64,000 bases of DNA from Sparassis latifolia (taxonomy: Eukaryota > Basidiomycota > Agaricomycetes > Polyporales > Sparassidaceae). Shown in pieces: positions 1-11,822 of this stretch. Below the pieces are notes generated by a model that saw only the letters and a program-made list of their open reading frames with translations, was not told where the DNA came from and ran no database searches. The first letter of the stretch is position 1. The number at the start of each line of letters is the position of its first letter. The stretch is from contig JAENRS010000019.1 in the NCBI GenBank assembly GCA_018466975.1, positions 124,001-188,000 on the forward strand, written 5' to 3'. The position numbers and the translations under genes are program-made.

Positions 1-471
1 AAAGCCGCCGCGCCTGCTCCGGCTCCTCCGCCGTCGACACCCGCTGCACACCGGTTCAAAGGCATCCTCAACCACAGGAAGGCGAGCGCGCCCGCTCCCC
101 ATGTGGAGAAAGCACTCCCACCGCCCACGCCGGCCGCACACGAGCCAGAGCCGGCGCCTGGCACTCCCTCCTCCACCATCGTATCCGGCGATTCTCGGGA
201 GTCGGACCTCCCGAGCCTCCCGTCCCTGACGTCCACTTCTGCTGAATCGCAGGTGGCGAACGGGGCGGTGGACGGGGAAAGTCGGACAGATGTGGAGAAC
301 CCGCCACCGCCGCAGACACCACCTAAAGCGGAGATGTTGTACCCGTCTCTCGCAAGTGTGCTCGCTCCGGAGAAACCACTGCTGGAGAGTTCTGTCCAGA
401 ACGGGGACGCTGTGAATGGTGTTGATGGCGCTGCACCTCCGGAACTTCATCCAGTGCAAAGTGATGTCTGA
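1..471 (+). CDS. C-terminal end of a proline/serine-rich protein (5' partial)
   Basis: The frame is open from the first base and ends with TGA at 469-471, giving the last 156 residues of a gene that begins outside the window. The sequence is low-complexity, rich in Pro, Ala, Ser and acidic residues (runs such as PPPPQTPP), with no recognisable domain. It is probably the disordered tail of a larger cytosolic or nuclear protein. G/C-rich third positions and the absence of stops support coding. The function cannot be named from this fragment. Confidence 0.7.
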   Translation, partial: KAAAPAPAPPPSTPAAHRFKGILNHRKASAPAPHVEKALPPPTPAAHEPEPAPGTPSSTIVSGDSRESDLPSLPSLTSTSAESQVANGAVDGESRTDVENPPPPQTPPKAEMLYPSLASVLAPEKPLLESSVQNGDAVNGVDGAAPPELHPVQSDV

Positions 472-689
472 GTGGTCGTTAGGATACATATGTTTAGTAC
501 TAATAGTCGACTTTGTTGCGTCGGGATGCGGTACTTATTTGTGTCAATTGGATTTGGTTGGAATATCGCTGCTTTCCCGATCCGATCGGAGAAGGATCCA
601 TGTCCGGTGTTTGCCGCCACGCCTACCAACGCTGTGCAGCCTCCATCTCTATAAATTTCGATCGTGTATACTGATAGAGCCATTATATA

Positions 690-1463
690 TCACAACTCTG
701 TACTGCGTTCAACTTCCGTCGTACGCTGTCGAACATCCACCCATCTAAGCTGTGGTGGCAATTCTTCACGGAAGTGCTTCACAGCAAGAATCATCTGCTG
801 TGCGCACTTCTCCGATGATATCCCACCTTGGCCCGTGCCCAACCCCGTCATCAGCACGCTCTCAATTTTCTCCCTCCCGTTTTCGTGTGCTGTCTTGTTC
901 CAGTGCTCCAGCTGCACTAATAAACTCCACATGCAGCTGTAAATGATGTCCTGATGCCAGCTGACATCCTCGGGTGTGCGCATGGTCGGCACCATGGCCA
1001 CAACGCGGATGTGCCATGCGTTATTTGGGCCAGCTACGTCGTCGGGGAGAGGTACAAGGGTGCAAGACCCAGGTGGCACGAAGCCATGCCAAGTTTCGCG
1101 AATGTATGCTTGGCAATGATTTGTGAGGCTCCACATATCTCCCGTGCCCTTGAGATAGCGCGAAAGTTCTAAATCAAAGCTGAAGAAGATGTCAAATGCC
1201 GCGCGTTGAAGCACAAAGTCGCTCACTTACCCTCCGTCCATGATGCCAAACGAATTAGCCGGAGATACTATGCAGTCGCATCGTAGCTTTTCTGCATCAA
1301 TCCCGTTAAATTTCCCTTCGATGACAGTGATGAAGGATTCGTCAGTGGATAAATGTTCTTGAATGGCTTGCTTCCAGGAGGCGCACAGCGATGTCTTGGG
1401 TTTGACGCCAGCCTTGCGAGGAGGACGCGGTTCTGGAGCTATGAAAATGAAACGAGGCAACAT
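690..1463 (-). CDS. Macro-domain (ADP-ribose-binding) protein
   Basis: Two exons, 1463-1231 and 1179-690, are separated by a 51-bp GT-AG intron (1230-1180) that restores one frame of 240 residues. The protein has macro-domain hallmarks: a strand followed by CIVSPANSFGIMDGGFD around residues 64-80 (the Asn/Gly-rich ADP-ribose loop) and GLGTGQGGI near the C-terminal third (the diphosphate-binding glycine loop). Macro domains bind or hydrolyse ADP-ribose derivatives such as O-acetyl-ADP-ribose, ADP-ribose-1''-phosphate or ADP-ribosylated protein. Which of these applies cannot be told here. The length fits a stand-alone macro protein. No signal peptide is seen, so a cytosolic or nuclear location is likely. 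No neighbour suggests a pathway. Confidence 0.85.
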
Positions 1464-4400
1464 GGTGTTTCGGTGAACGGTATCTTGTCACGCCAGAACG
1501 GCTGGGAACGAGCCTAGTGACGAGTCTAGGGTTGAATGCGTCAGGTGATCAGGTTCACCTGATGAGGCAGTGACGCTTACGTAGAGCCTAGTGGGGTGTT
1601 TAACGCCGAGCTGGTAGACATGATCGCTCAAGCGTTACCGAGACTTCGAAAGCTAACTATCAGTTGTGGCACGTCGTTCCATGCTTGCAGTGGGCCAGAT
1701 GAAAAGGTATTCCTCTACTGGCCATTATTTCCTGGTGCGCTGATGGGTAAATAGGCGTAGTGGGAGTCTACTATCGCTCGATTCTATAATGTCGACTTTC
1801 GCAGTAGGTTTGGCGAAGAACTGATGAAATATATTCGAAGTCCTCTCCTAGTAGGTTAGACGAGCAAATTTGCAAGGGATGGGATTGGTGCCATGGGAAG
1901 ACCGGCGACCACGCCTGCACTGCAAATCATCTTCCTATATTATTTGCTTAGGCTCTCGCTGTCTGCTGAGAAGTAGCGGCTCGCAGAACTTCGATGATTC
2001 GCCTCGCTTTCCCATACACACCGGCCGGGTGCTCGTACCAGTTTGAAACTGATACATAACTGTTCGGATTTGTGGCTCAATGGATGCTTTCCGCTTTTGT
2101 CTGCGCGTCGTCTCCTAGCGTGCTGGCTGTGTAGTAGGTGTAAACGTTTCGACAATAGTACATCCGCTTTCTCCGTGATCAAACGTTCTATTCTTGACAA
2201 GCCTAATAGTTCCGCTTGCCTTCGGGGCTTCACTGCGATGGTCCTCCGAATACAACTTGCGCTGTGTACCCGACATGCAAAGGTAAGTAAACCCGATTGG
2301 ACCAAATTGAATCACTGCGATGTCACAAAAATGTGCAGCTTGTAGGTACGCGCTCGCTCATCACAAACGTGCGCTACCAGCTCGGCGAGACGCGTGCACA
2401 AGCCCCGGCAGCGATGTCGCCACGCGCCTGGTAACATTTCTGAGTCCTGTCGTAGCGCTCGAGATGCTGCAAGGGGAAGTTCTGAGACGTTCCGAAGAAT
2501 GTGGACCTAAAAGTATTTTCTGGAGAATGCGTGATCGATCGCTTGGCGCCTGCGACCGACGGAGTGGCATGCACGTTAATTGCATACCGGCAACAAGAGG
2601 CAACAAGGCCTTTGTGGCAGACCGAGTGTATGCAACTAACGTGACAAGAGGCAGTTGTATTGGCTGAACGGCGCCAGCGACTAGGCTTACTCTTCCTGTC
2701 TGCCAAGTTCGCCCCAACGTTCGCTGCATACGCGAGAACGTTTACAGGCGAATACCACTCCCTCACGGTGGAGAGGGGCCAGCCCGTGCTCAATATTGTA
2801 ATTCAGTGGCAATTGGGCCTCAGGCGCACGAAATCGGAATCCCTCCGCATCCCGCCAGAGTTGCAGCGGCTGGCCGTGGCCCGCCTGACGCGTCGTGACG
2901 CGTTCTCGTTCCCTGGGAAAAGCTATACGCACGCACATATGCAAATGCTCACGCGCTCACGAGTCAGAATGTAGGGATCGTATATGCTGACAAATATGAC
3001 TTTGGGAATTTGAATGCGTTGGGGTTCGACCCCGAGCGTGACTCGGCCTGCGGGGTCATATGCAGGGCCAAGGCCAGTCTAAAAACGCACTGCGCGTATT
3101 ATGAATCTGGGGGAGAGATGTGTCGGCAGTCAATGTTGTCGGGCGAGGAACGGAGGCATGTGACGCAATGTGGTCATGATTCGCGGGTTGGCGACCGGGA
3201 CAGTTTCAAAGAGGGCGCGTTCGCGGCCGACGCTCGAGGTCGAGAACCGCTGGGCAGACGTTTTGAAAATGCATCGTTACGGCGGGAATTCTGATTGCCC
3301 ATTGCCTGAGACGACCCTGACGGTGGCGGTCCAGGTCGCAGAGGTCGACACTGCGGAAGTGACAACCCCGACAATAACAGGACGCAGTCAATGATCCTTG
3401 TCACGGTCACAGTTTCGCAAGACGAATGCGATCACAGCGCGGTGAGATCCCCGAATAACTGGAAGTGGTACCGACTCACGATGAGGCGGGGATAAGGTGC
3501 TGTCCCAGAGTTCTTCTACGTTCGCACCGCCACCAGCGGGATCGATCTGCGCGTCGGACGCATCGAGCGGACAATGCAGGTCTATTGTCGTGTATTGTTC
3601 GCCGGTTTGAGAGGTCGCGCATGTGGATGGGCGGCGGGAAGATCTGGACGCGGCGAGGCGAGGCGTGATGCATTGATGTACAGTCCGTAGTTGCTCTCCT
3701 GCTCGATGTGGACCACTGTGGCGACGCCACGAGGCCTGAGGCTGATTGGTGACGGGCCTCGAAAATATCGAAACTCATTTTCGACGCGCTCGTCACCAGT
3801 CAGGCTGCATTCCCATCCAGTGGCATCGACGCCGGAAGTCGCTCGAGCCGGACACTGAACAACGTCACTAGTCTGAGTACAAGGGAAGTCCCTGTCCTAC
3901 TTTCTATACAAGACCTGCCTTGTAGAGTCCTATGGGTCCATTTCAAACAGGCAAGCAATTAAAAAATGAAGCATGCGCAGATGCGAACGTTGGCTTGAAC
4001 ACCGCGTTGACAAGAGCGACAAGGACACACCGCTGGTTCATCGATGTGACGCGCCTGGGCCGGGAGCAAGCGAACGTTGCTACCTATCCCCTGGCGCGCT
4101 ACGCGAGAGGATTGTGGCGTTCGCCGGCGTCGCAGAAGTTCGCAGGACCGAGACACGTCCGCGTGGACGTCCCCCAAATTTGCTTCCGCGACCAGTGGGG
4201 CCCGTGCGCGCCAAACGCTCGAGTCAGGCGTCGTCTGCCCAGGTGAGGCACGCGGGACTCCCACTGCCCGGGATGCAGGACCAGTACCCGCTCCACCTCC
4301 GCGCATCACCGTCGACACGCCAACGGTGGCGGATTCTGCGCGGCGGTCACAGCGTCTCTGTTCCGCCGTAATTGCCGCGACAGCCCACCGGGATATGACA

Positions 4401-5898
4401 GATCTACCCGTCATCTCTCCGAGTCGCTTCGCAATCACTGCGGGCCCTGCACAGTACCCTGTTCCATCGCCGGTGGGACTGGGCGACCGAGCGGTCAGCA
4501 CCCCGTATCATGCGGCAGCGCACGCGCCGCTGCGCATCGTGGGCCAGACGAACGTGACCGCAAAGCGTGACATGACGGACACGTCGCGTCACTCGCGTCG
4601 CCTCATCACGTCACGCGATGACGTATGACATGGGGCGGGCGTCACAAAGCAACGTGGCTCATAATGCCGCCATCGTCGGCCGTGCTGCCGGCGAGCGTTT
4701 TCGAGGTGCTTCCACCTGGCAGGTGGGTGATACATCACGGTCACTGTGTATCACTGTGTGCAGGATCACTGCGACGCACGAGATCTGCGAGGGTGCGCAA
4801 TCCTCATGACGCTACACGCACCCTCGCGGTGGCCGCACTGCTTCTGTAATTGCGTCGGCGATGGTGACAGAACGCGAAAGAACATATGCCGAGCAGCGTG
4901 ACACGCTCCTCCGCGGTATATGGTGTCATGCCTGCAGACGATATTTCGAAAATATGGTGACATCCGTGCAAAGCGAAACTTCCGACCTCAAAAGAGTGAC
5001 CGTGCAGATCACACACTTGCGGAAAGTGGAAACGACGATAACCATTCTCGGATTTAGGTTTTGGACGCGCTTCTGGATATGCGAAATGAACGCGAAAATA
5101 ATATCGCGTTGATAAGGGATGTGATATACACGGCGAGACAGAGATTTATGAATGATTCGGAAACAACTGGAAGATGTAAGAGAAGCCACGCTGAAGAGCT
5201 AGCAGCAATAACGCGGAGTCGGCACGATTGAGGCGAGAGATGGGCATCGAAGACGCGTGCGTTCGCGAAGTAGAGCACCAGAAGCCAAGATGGGGCGCTG
5301 GCGATAGGGCACATGCGCAGAAGCGCAACTACGCAGAACGCGGGCGACACTGGGATCATTGTCGGAAGAGTGGATAGCAGATCGCGACGTGCAGTTCGAC
5401 TACCTAAGGCATGCACATAGCGTTGCGGGGCCGCGTCGAAGGCTACGTATTGATAAGGCGGTATCGGCGGTACCGAGATAGAACGTCGCGAGATAGCAGA
5501 AGGTGTAGGCTGTTGACCGACACGGCCCGATGTGGAGGAGAGCGGGAAAATACAGAGAACTAGACTGCTGGCTGTTAGGGAGAAGAGAGGTCGTGGTCGG
5601 CCTGGAATACACGTTCGCGGATTGACAGAAGAAGCGTGAAGGGAGAGGAAAGCCAACGGCGGAAAACGTGCGTCTCGCGTTGCGGGGAACGTGACAGTCG
5701 GCGTGACTGCATGGTGCAGACCACCCCGATTTGGAAGATGCCGAAGGCGGGCGTGACTGTCACGGAACGAGTCAGGAGAATGGCGTGCCTCGAATTTGTC
5801 TTGCACCATTTCACGTCGCTTTCGCAGGACCCCTTATATTATTCTTTGTTCCATCATATCATGACTCCTTCACCTCTTTCACCAAGCACATTCCGCCC
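1464..5898. other. Gene-poor region
   Basis: About 4.4 kb without a convincing gene. Open frames here are short, overlap on both strands and lack recognisable domains or splice-compatible continuations. The longest (5809-5054, minus, 251 codons) lies in pyrimidine-rich sequence, where stops are rare by composition, and resembles no family I know. The last few hundred bases are likely promoter of the gene starting at 5957. Confidence 0.5.
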
Positions 5899-5905
5899 TA
5901 TATAA
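5899..5905 (+). promoter_or_regulatory. TATA box of the Ecl1-like gene
   Basis: TATATAA lies 58 bp upstream of the ATG at 5957 in a C/T-rich promoter. This spacing gives an expected start site about 25 nt before the ATG. Confidence 0.55.
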
Positions 5906-5956
5906 CCGCCCACCCTCCTTTCTCCGACCTCGCTCACATCCTTCTCCCACTCATCC

Positions 5957-7427
5957 ATGTACGAGGAAGTCTGCCTTCTCTGCGGCAAGCCCGTCAACGT
6001 CGATGGGTACGCTGTCTGAATGCTCACCTGCTGACTTTCTGCTGAACGACCCCGACAGGCGCGCCTACTGCAGCGACGAGTGCGAGAGCCTTGACACCAC
6101 CTCGCGCTCGGATTCCGCTACCAGTAGTGCTTTTACATCTCCCTATCTCCACTCCATGAATGGCACAGGTATCCTCCCGGACGTGCCTGCACTTGTACCG
6201 TCCGCCCTTGGTCGGTCGGTCAACGGCAGAAGCGCCCTCATGCACGCTAAGAACCGCCTCTCTATATCCTCGTCGTCTAACTCCTCTGTTACCTGGGACA
6301 CCTTCACTGACGACGACGAGGATCCGTCCAACTTCGGCCTACACAGCAGTAACGGTGATGACGACTTCCACCATGCGGAGATGCTCAGTGCCGACGTCGG
6401 GAGCTCAAAGTCTCCAGGCCCTATGGGTCAACTATCATATGTACGCAGGCCGTCCTCCACGAACAACCGGTCCACCATCCCACTACTCCATAGACGAACA
6501 TCTTCGATATCTAGCCCGTCGAACGCGGACGACAGCGCAGCTCAGAGTGCCTTTGCACCCACCTTTTCCGCAGAGGACGACTACTCGGACGTCCCCTCTG
6601 CCTCGATCTCCTCGTCGTCCTCCGCCCGTTCGCAAGGCAGGCGTTTAAGAAAATCCGCAGGGGGGGACTGGGAGAAGGATCCGGAGACCATCACCGCGAA
6701 GTCGAAGCGCAACCGTGCGAGCCTGCCTGCATACTTTTCCCTTCTCACGTCTGCCGCCTCTCCGACATCTGTCCGTACGCAGCGGCTCCCATCGTCCATT
6801 CAGACGCTCACGGCGATCTCACGGTCGCTCCAGTCGTCCCCGCCCACGCCGCGTGTTGCGAACCCCATCCTTGACCCCACGATCGCATACGCGCAGCACA
6901 CCCGCGCGCTCGCCGTAGAGGCGGCTCCGCGTGGTCGCGGACGCCAACGCGACCCCAATGCACGCTCACCCTCCTGTGCGCACCGGTCCCCCGGTCGTTC
7001 TCCTGCCTGTCACGTCCGCCACACGCGTGTTGAAGCTCAGATGCGCGCACGGCTCGACAGCGTCGAAAAAGTCGCGGACTGGGTGTCGAACAGCCCGGTT
7101 GTGGGCGCGCAGGTGCGCGGGCGGACGCTCACGCGGCGCAACAGCTCGCCGCCGCCAAAACCACGGCATGAGATGTTGCTTGCGGACGCCATGTTGGACC
7201 CGGACGTGGGCGGCCAGCTTGATCACCTGCGGGAGGCGCTCGCGCGCAGCTTGCATGTGCGGGTCGAGGAAGAGCGAGTGGAGCACGGGGACGACAGGCG
7301 AGGGCGCAGGCGGGCGGAGGAGCTCGACAATATCCCGCAGGGCGTTGACAGGTCTGCGCCGGGGTATGGCAGCGGGCGCAGCGGGTTACGGGCGCGCGAG
7401 CGTGGGCGGCCCTTTCCGATGCGGTGA
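5957..7427 (+). CDS. Ecl1-like zinc-motif protein with long disordered extension
   Basis: Exon 1 (5957-6006) and exon 2 (6059-7427) flank a 52-bp intron and give 472 residues. The N-terminus has C6-x2-C9-x11-C21-x3-C25 (CLLCGKP...RAYCSDEC). This matches the short Cys motif of the Ecl1 family, whose fission-yeast members are ~80-residue proteins that extend chronological lifespan and respond to nutrient and metal limitation. The motif spans the intron, which supports the start and splice choice. The rest is Ser/Arg-rich, mostly disordered, with a possible helix near the C-terminus (residues ~395-420). The tail is several times longer than the classical family. The family call rests on the zinc motif alone; it could be another small treble-clef protein. 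Confidence 0.7.
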
Positions 7428-8683
7428 TCAATTGTCTCTGGCATGACACACGTACGACGAAGCTGAAACATAACACGACCTAACGCGAACTAACGGCGCG
7501 TTCCCAATGATCCCCTCACCTCGACTCTCTTTTTCGTCCTCCCATCTCGATCCAACTCAACGCATTTTGCTGTCACATTGCATTGCTGCTCGCCGTTATT
7601 TTCTCCGCATTTCTTGCCTCGCCTCGCCAGAGACGATTCAACATATCTCCGGCTGCTTCAAAATTCGTGGGCACGCCCCACCGCTTCTAGTGCTTCGCCG
7701 CTGTGCGCAAAAGCTCTTTTACTGCAAGAGCAGTCTCTCGACGCTTGTCGTCCGAGTCCCGTTATCGTATCTATCGGAGCATGGTCTCCCCGCATGCATA
7801 TCCTCAGCGTCGAGGGTCGCAAAAATGTCCCAAAGTCCCACATCGTCTCCTCGTTTTGGCCCTGCTTTTCACCCACGCACGTACATATCTGCAAAATCGC
7901 GCTTCTCGCCCGCACACACCTATTCCTCACCTCAGCACACAAAAGGGACTTTCGGTTGACAGGTCGTAGCATTAGTCTTAGTCTTAGCAAATACAAGTAC
8001 AAGTACACACAATTCCGTCTCATTTCTCCTGTCTCTTCAATTCGTTCACAATACGCACTGATTTTTTTCGTACACACACGCCCACACATGTTGATCCGCA
8101 ACCCATTCACACCCTCACTTTAGCCCTATCACACATGTCTCATATATATATCTTGGTGAACTACAGGTACGCTACCCATAGCTCGCACAGCGCATAATTA
8201 TCGGCGGGCAGACCGCAGTGTACATGAATTGAATGTCGCGAAGCGCGGATCCCGTGCTGCGTCACATTTGCACACCATCTGACTTGAGGTTCGGCGCGCT
8301 AGTAGCTATAGCATCGTACCAGCTATGGCGATCGCGCCAGGGTCTTCGCGCGGCTTGGCCAATGGGTGCGGCCGTGCTCGCACGGTGGAATGGACTGGGG
8401 TGTCCAATGTGTCTGTGGTGGGTTGTACTGGGAACTCGAAGGCACAGCCCCACTCGAATTTTTCTGTGATGGAGCACCGTGTATGATATGAGGTGCTAGC
8501 GAAGGCAGAAATGAAGAGATAGATGGATTCTGTTATTTAACGGTGTGAAGATCCGTTCGAGAGTGATAGGTGGGTTTAATATTAGTGTATCAGTCGACCG
8601 AGGAAGCCAAGAACATGAACGCGCCCCTTCCTTCCCTGAAGGCGGACCACCGCGTGCCTAGTCTACCGCAGATATGACTGAAT
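7428..8683. other. Intergenic region
   Basis: No gene recognised. It starts with the 3' flank of the Ecl1-like gene and contains pyrimidine-rich stretches that keep short frames open by composition (7507-8123). Nothing with a domain or plausible splice pattern was seen. Confidence 0.5.
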
Positions 8684-9115
8684 TCAGCCACCCTCCGCCA
8701 CTGGACCTGGTTCCTGCGCCTCGCCAGTCGAGAAAGGAATATTAATGTGGAAAACTTACCGTGGGCCTGTGACGGTGACACCACCGACAGACGCGCAGCG
8801 GATAAATCCGCATTTGCGTTTCGAGGGAGTAGATTCGGTAGAGGCGTTGTGACAGCGGGGACGCTCGACGCTGAGACGCTGGGGGTTGGTTGAGGACGAC
8901 GGGTTTGGGCAGCTCGAGGCGCCACGCCCAGTGGCTGTACGCTGCGCACGCGTTTGGAAAATTTGGGTCAGGCTGCGTGTGATGCGGTTCGGCGAGTAGG
9001 TGGCAGGCCGCAGCATGATAAAAAACGAGATCTGTATCAGTGCGAATACGAGAGGTAATTTAAATGAGGGTCTTCTGGAGCGCATACCTGTGTCTGTATT
9101 TGTGTCCGTGGCCAT
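8684..9115 (-). CDS. Possible small hypothetical protein (109 aa)
   Basis: Three exons fit together: 9115-9088, 9031-8760 and 8713-8684, with introns of 56 bp (9087-9032) and 46 bp (8759-8714). Donors are gtatgc and gtaagt, acceptors tacag and gcgcag. The spliced product is Cys/His/Trp-containing and less low-complexity than the unspliced frame. No domain is recognised. An antisense frame over the same stretch is also open, and no homology supports either, so this is a tentative model. Confidence 0.3.
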
Positions 9116-9814
9116 GTGTCTTTGCCATTGAGCTTAAGGCGCTGGGCCCACTCCGAAGAAGATTACTACGGACGCAACTGCACAGCTCCAGGGCGTTTGG
9201 ACGCGCAGATGCTCGGTCCGTGTGCGCGCTCGCGCTGTCTGCACGGCCAGGTGGCGAGCGTGCACACGCGCGTGGCATGCGTCTGCCAGCGATGCCACGC
9301 TGTATGAGCACGAATCTTGACGGGGCGTCTTGGTGCACGCTAGCGCCTCCAAAAATTTCCTTCAGTTTTCGCCGGTACCAGAGCTTGCAGACGTTTTTGA
9401 GCGTGTTCGGAGCGCTGTCCGGGAGGTCTTCGCGCCCGCAGGATTCTTGAAACCGCGGACATTGTAGACACTGCATCTGTCTGGACTCCGTGGGTGCCTG
9501 TAGCCTATCTTGTCACGCACTTCGAACCTGGTGTGTGAATGTGTGGGGATCGTTCTGCCGGCGGGAGTGTGTGTAAAGCCGAGAGGTTCTTGAGTGCACG
9601 GGATCCTGGGCGCGCAGAACTGCTGTAACGATCAGCGCAAGACACTTGAGACCAACTCGGACCGCACGTATGGTAGATGTCGCGCTATCACACTGTAACA
9701 ATTCCTGGTCCACAGGAAGCCTGAACATTGAATTTCTAGACCCCACAAATCCAATCATTCAATTGAGTCTCATTTCAGTTCTCAAAAGAAATGCAAAGTA
9801 TGTTGACCAATTTA
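9116..9814. other. Intergenic region
   Basis: Short overlapping frames on both strands, none convincing. Nothing else recognised up to the inverted-repeat element at 9815. Confidence 0.45.
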
Positions 9815-9836
9815 CAGCGCTTTGCATAATTGCGTG
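9815..9836 (+). repeat. Left terminal inverted repeat of MITE
   Basis: 22 bp, exact reverse complement of 10135-10156, preceded by TA. Confidence 0.85.
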
Positions 9837-10134
9837 CAATTTCTCCCGGATTTTCTCATCTATTTGGCCCGCGCAAATAAACCTAGGTGGGGAGGCTGCC
9901 GGCCGAGCGGGGGTTTCGGGCTCTCCTCTATGAGCTGGGTTTGGCCTTCCCGACGCCTTTCAGAGCTTCCAAGAATATTGCTTTCTCCTGGTTGCTTTCC
10001 ACTGTGAGGTTCTGGTATCGAAAACGAAGATGTTCTTAGGTTCTCTGGGATGGTAGAACTCGACCACGAGCTTCCTCCTTTCGTATAAGGCTTTGTTTGT
10101 CCCCGCCAAATAACGCGATTGTTTTGGTTAGTTT

Positions 10135-10156
10135 CACGCAATTATGCAAAGCGCTG
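10135..10156 (-). repeat. Right terminal inverted repeat of MITE
   Basis: 22 bp, exact reverse complement of 9815-9836, followed by TA. Confidence 0.85.
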
Positions 10157-10158
10157 TA

Positions 10159-11231
10159 GTGTGCTTACGAATTCATCCCGGGTCACATATCCAGGTCTGT
10201 TTCAGATAGGAACTTGCGCGAAGATGCCCGGACAGGCGGTGCACTTGTAGAGGGTGCCGACCGGAGGAGGGCCGGAAGAATAGCGGTCCACGGTGATGGG
10301 ACGGCAGCAATGTATGGGGACAGAGTTTGATGTGATCTCTGGATTTGGGACGTCGCTCCTTCGTTTTCCCTGCGATGTGACCCTGGAAGTGCAGAAGGAC
10401 GCCACCAAGCTGGTTCTCCCTGGTGGTGGCATACGACTCTCCGTAATGGATTGATATCTAGACGAAAAGCTATATTCGAAATAGGCACCGCAAGCGATCT
10501 AGTATGGGATGGGCCTCGAGAAGTAGACAACAAAGATGTATGCGGCATTCTTCGCCAGAGCTCGCGGTGAGATGGCTATCGCTGGTACAAAATTGGGATG
10601 CTAGTGTGGAGTGATTGACTTGACAGCTCACCATTGCTTCGAGTCGGAATCTAGCTCGAGTCATACTGAGGTGGCTCGTGTGGCTCATGGGATTTGCAGG
10701 AAAGGTTTACATACTTGTCCGCTCGGCGGACCACTGGCGGACCACGTCATGGTCCACTGAACTAGGCTCGTGAACGTCCCCTAGAGCGTGCTGAGTTGGT
10801 GATCTAGCGTGCGATATGGTCTGCCGACCAGCACTCCTGTCAATCGCGCTCAATCTGCATTGCGCCTGCGCGAGCAATGCGGGGAAAGTGCACGTCAGGC
10901 GAGCAGATAACAAGGTCCCTTCCGTATTCTCCCTCGGACCGCAGCGGCCAACGGACTGAGCCAATCGATTGCAAATATTCGGAGAGGTGACGATAGCAAC
11001 TCGCCACGACTCGGAGGACGTTACGATGATGTACATTCGTGCCTGTGCTGACTGAGAGCGGCGCGGAATATTCTGCTGGCAATTAGGCTGCTTACTCGAA
11101 TATCTGAGGTAGATAAAGGGGCCCAAGGGGATAGACGACCCAGCAGAAAATGAGAAGAGAATATATCGAGCGTGACAATTGCGGACAGTCGGCAGACGCG
11201 TGGCTGATGCTAGTCTGAGGACCGTGCAGTC
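10159..11231. other. Intergenic region upstream of the GID7/WDR26 gene
   Basis: No gene recognised. Minus-strand frames at 10183-10548 and 10707-11126 have no domain and no coherent splice continuation. The right end is presumably the promoter of the WD40 gene. Confidence 0.45.
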
Positions 11232-11822
11232 GTGCAGACCAGGTTACATGCTGCCATCTCTCTCTTTCTGATACTATCTTCTGCTCCGTTTCCATCCTTT
11301 AATCCTCAGTTCGGTCGCACCAACTCTGAGCGTCGACCAGCACCGAACATCGTCACGATTGATTCACTCGCCGAGCTCAATCCGACGCGGTACACCACAC
11401 CGCACCAGGCGGCAGCTCTGGACCCCAGCGAACCCATATCCCCCTCCTTCGCCTCTCCGTCGCCTACTGCTCACACAGCATCGAGGAGCTCGACGTCGCC
11501 CGCCACCCTCGTCCCCTCTGTTCGATCCCGCGCGGAACTCGAGGGCTCTGAGAGCGACAGCGCCCCGCCATCCTTCGCCGCACACTCTTCCAGTCCCGCC
11601 CCTTTGTCCTTCCTCCACCCATCCTCTTCTGGAGCCAACGTCGCTCGCCCTGCATCCCCTGTCACAGCCACACAGCCAGAACCTGATCCAGAACACTCGC
11701 GCGTGCGCAAGCGACAAAGAATCGACAGTCTCAGCTCGTCAGCGCCCACTTCACTCACAGCCATCGAACGCGCTCTCTTCGCCGAATCTTCCTCGTCCTC
11801 GCTAATCCACGACAGCGCCACC

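Larger units (their letters stand above)
9815..10156. mobile_element. MITE-like element with 22-bp terminal inverted repeats and TA duplication
   Basis: A 342-bp segment is bounded by perfect 22-bp inverted repeats, CAGCGCTTTGCATAATTGCG at the left (plus two more bases) and its complement at 10135-10156. TA flanks both sides (9813-9814 and 10157-10158). No transposase is encoded. Sub-terminal sequence also shows partial inverted similarity around tatttggc. TA targets and CAG...CTG ends fit a non-autonomous Tc1/mariner-pogo type element. The parent family cannot be named from one copy. Confidence 0.75.

Noticed and set aside
5054..5809. 251-codon minus-strand ORF
   Set aside because: Long, but in pyrimidine-rich sequence where stops are rare. 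No domain, and it runs into the promoter region of the Ecl1-like gene. Left unannotated as a gene.
7507..8123. Overlapping plus- and minus-strand ORFs of 150-181 codons
   Set aside because: Low-complexity, several frames open at once, no domain or splice logic; explained by C/T bias.
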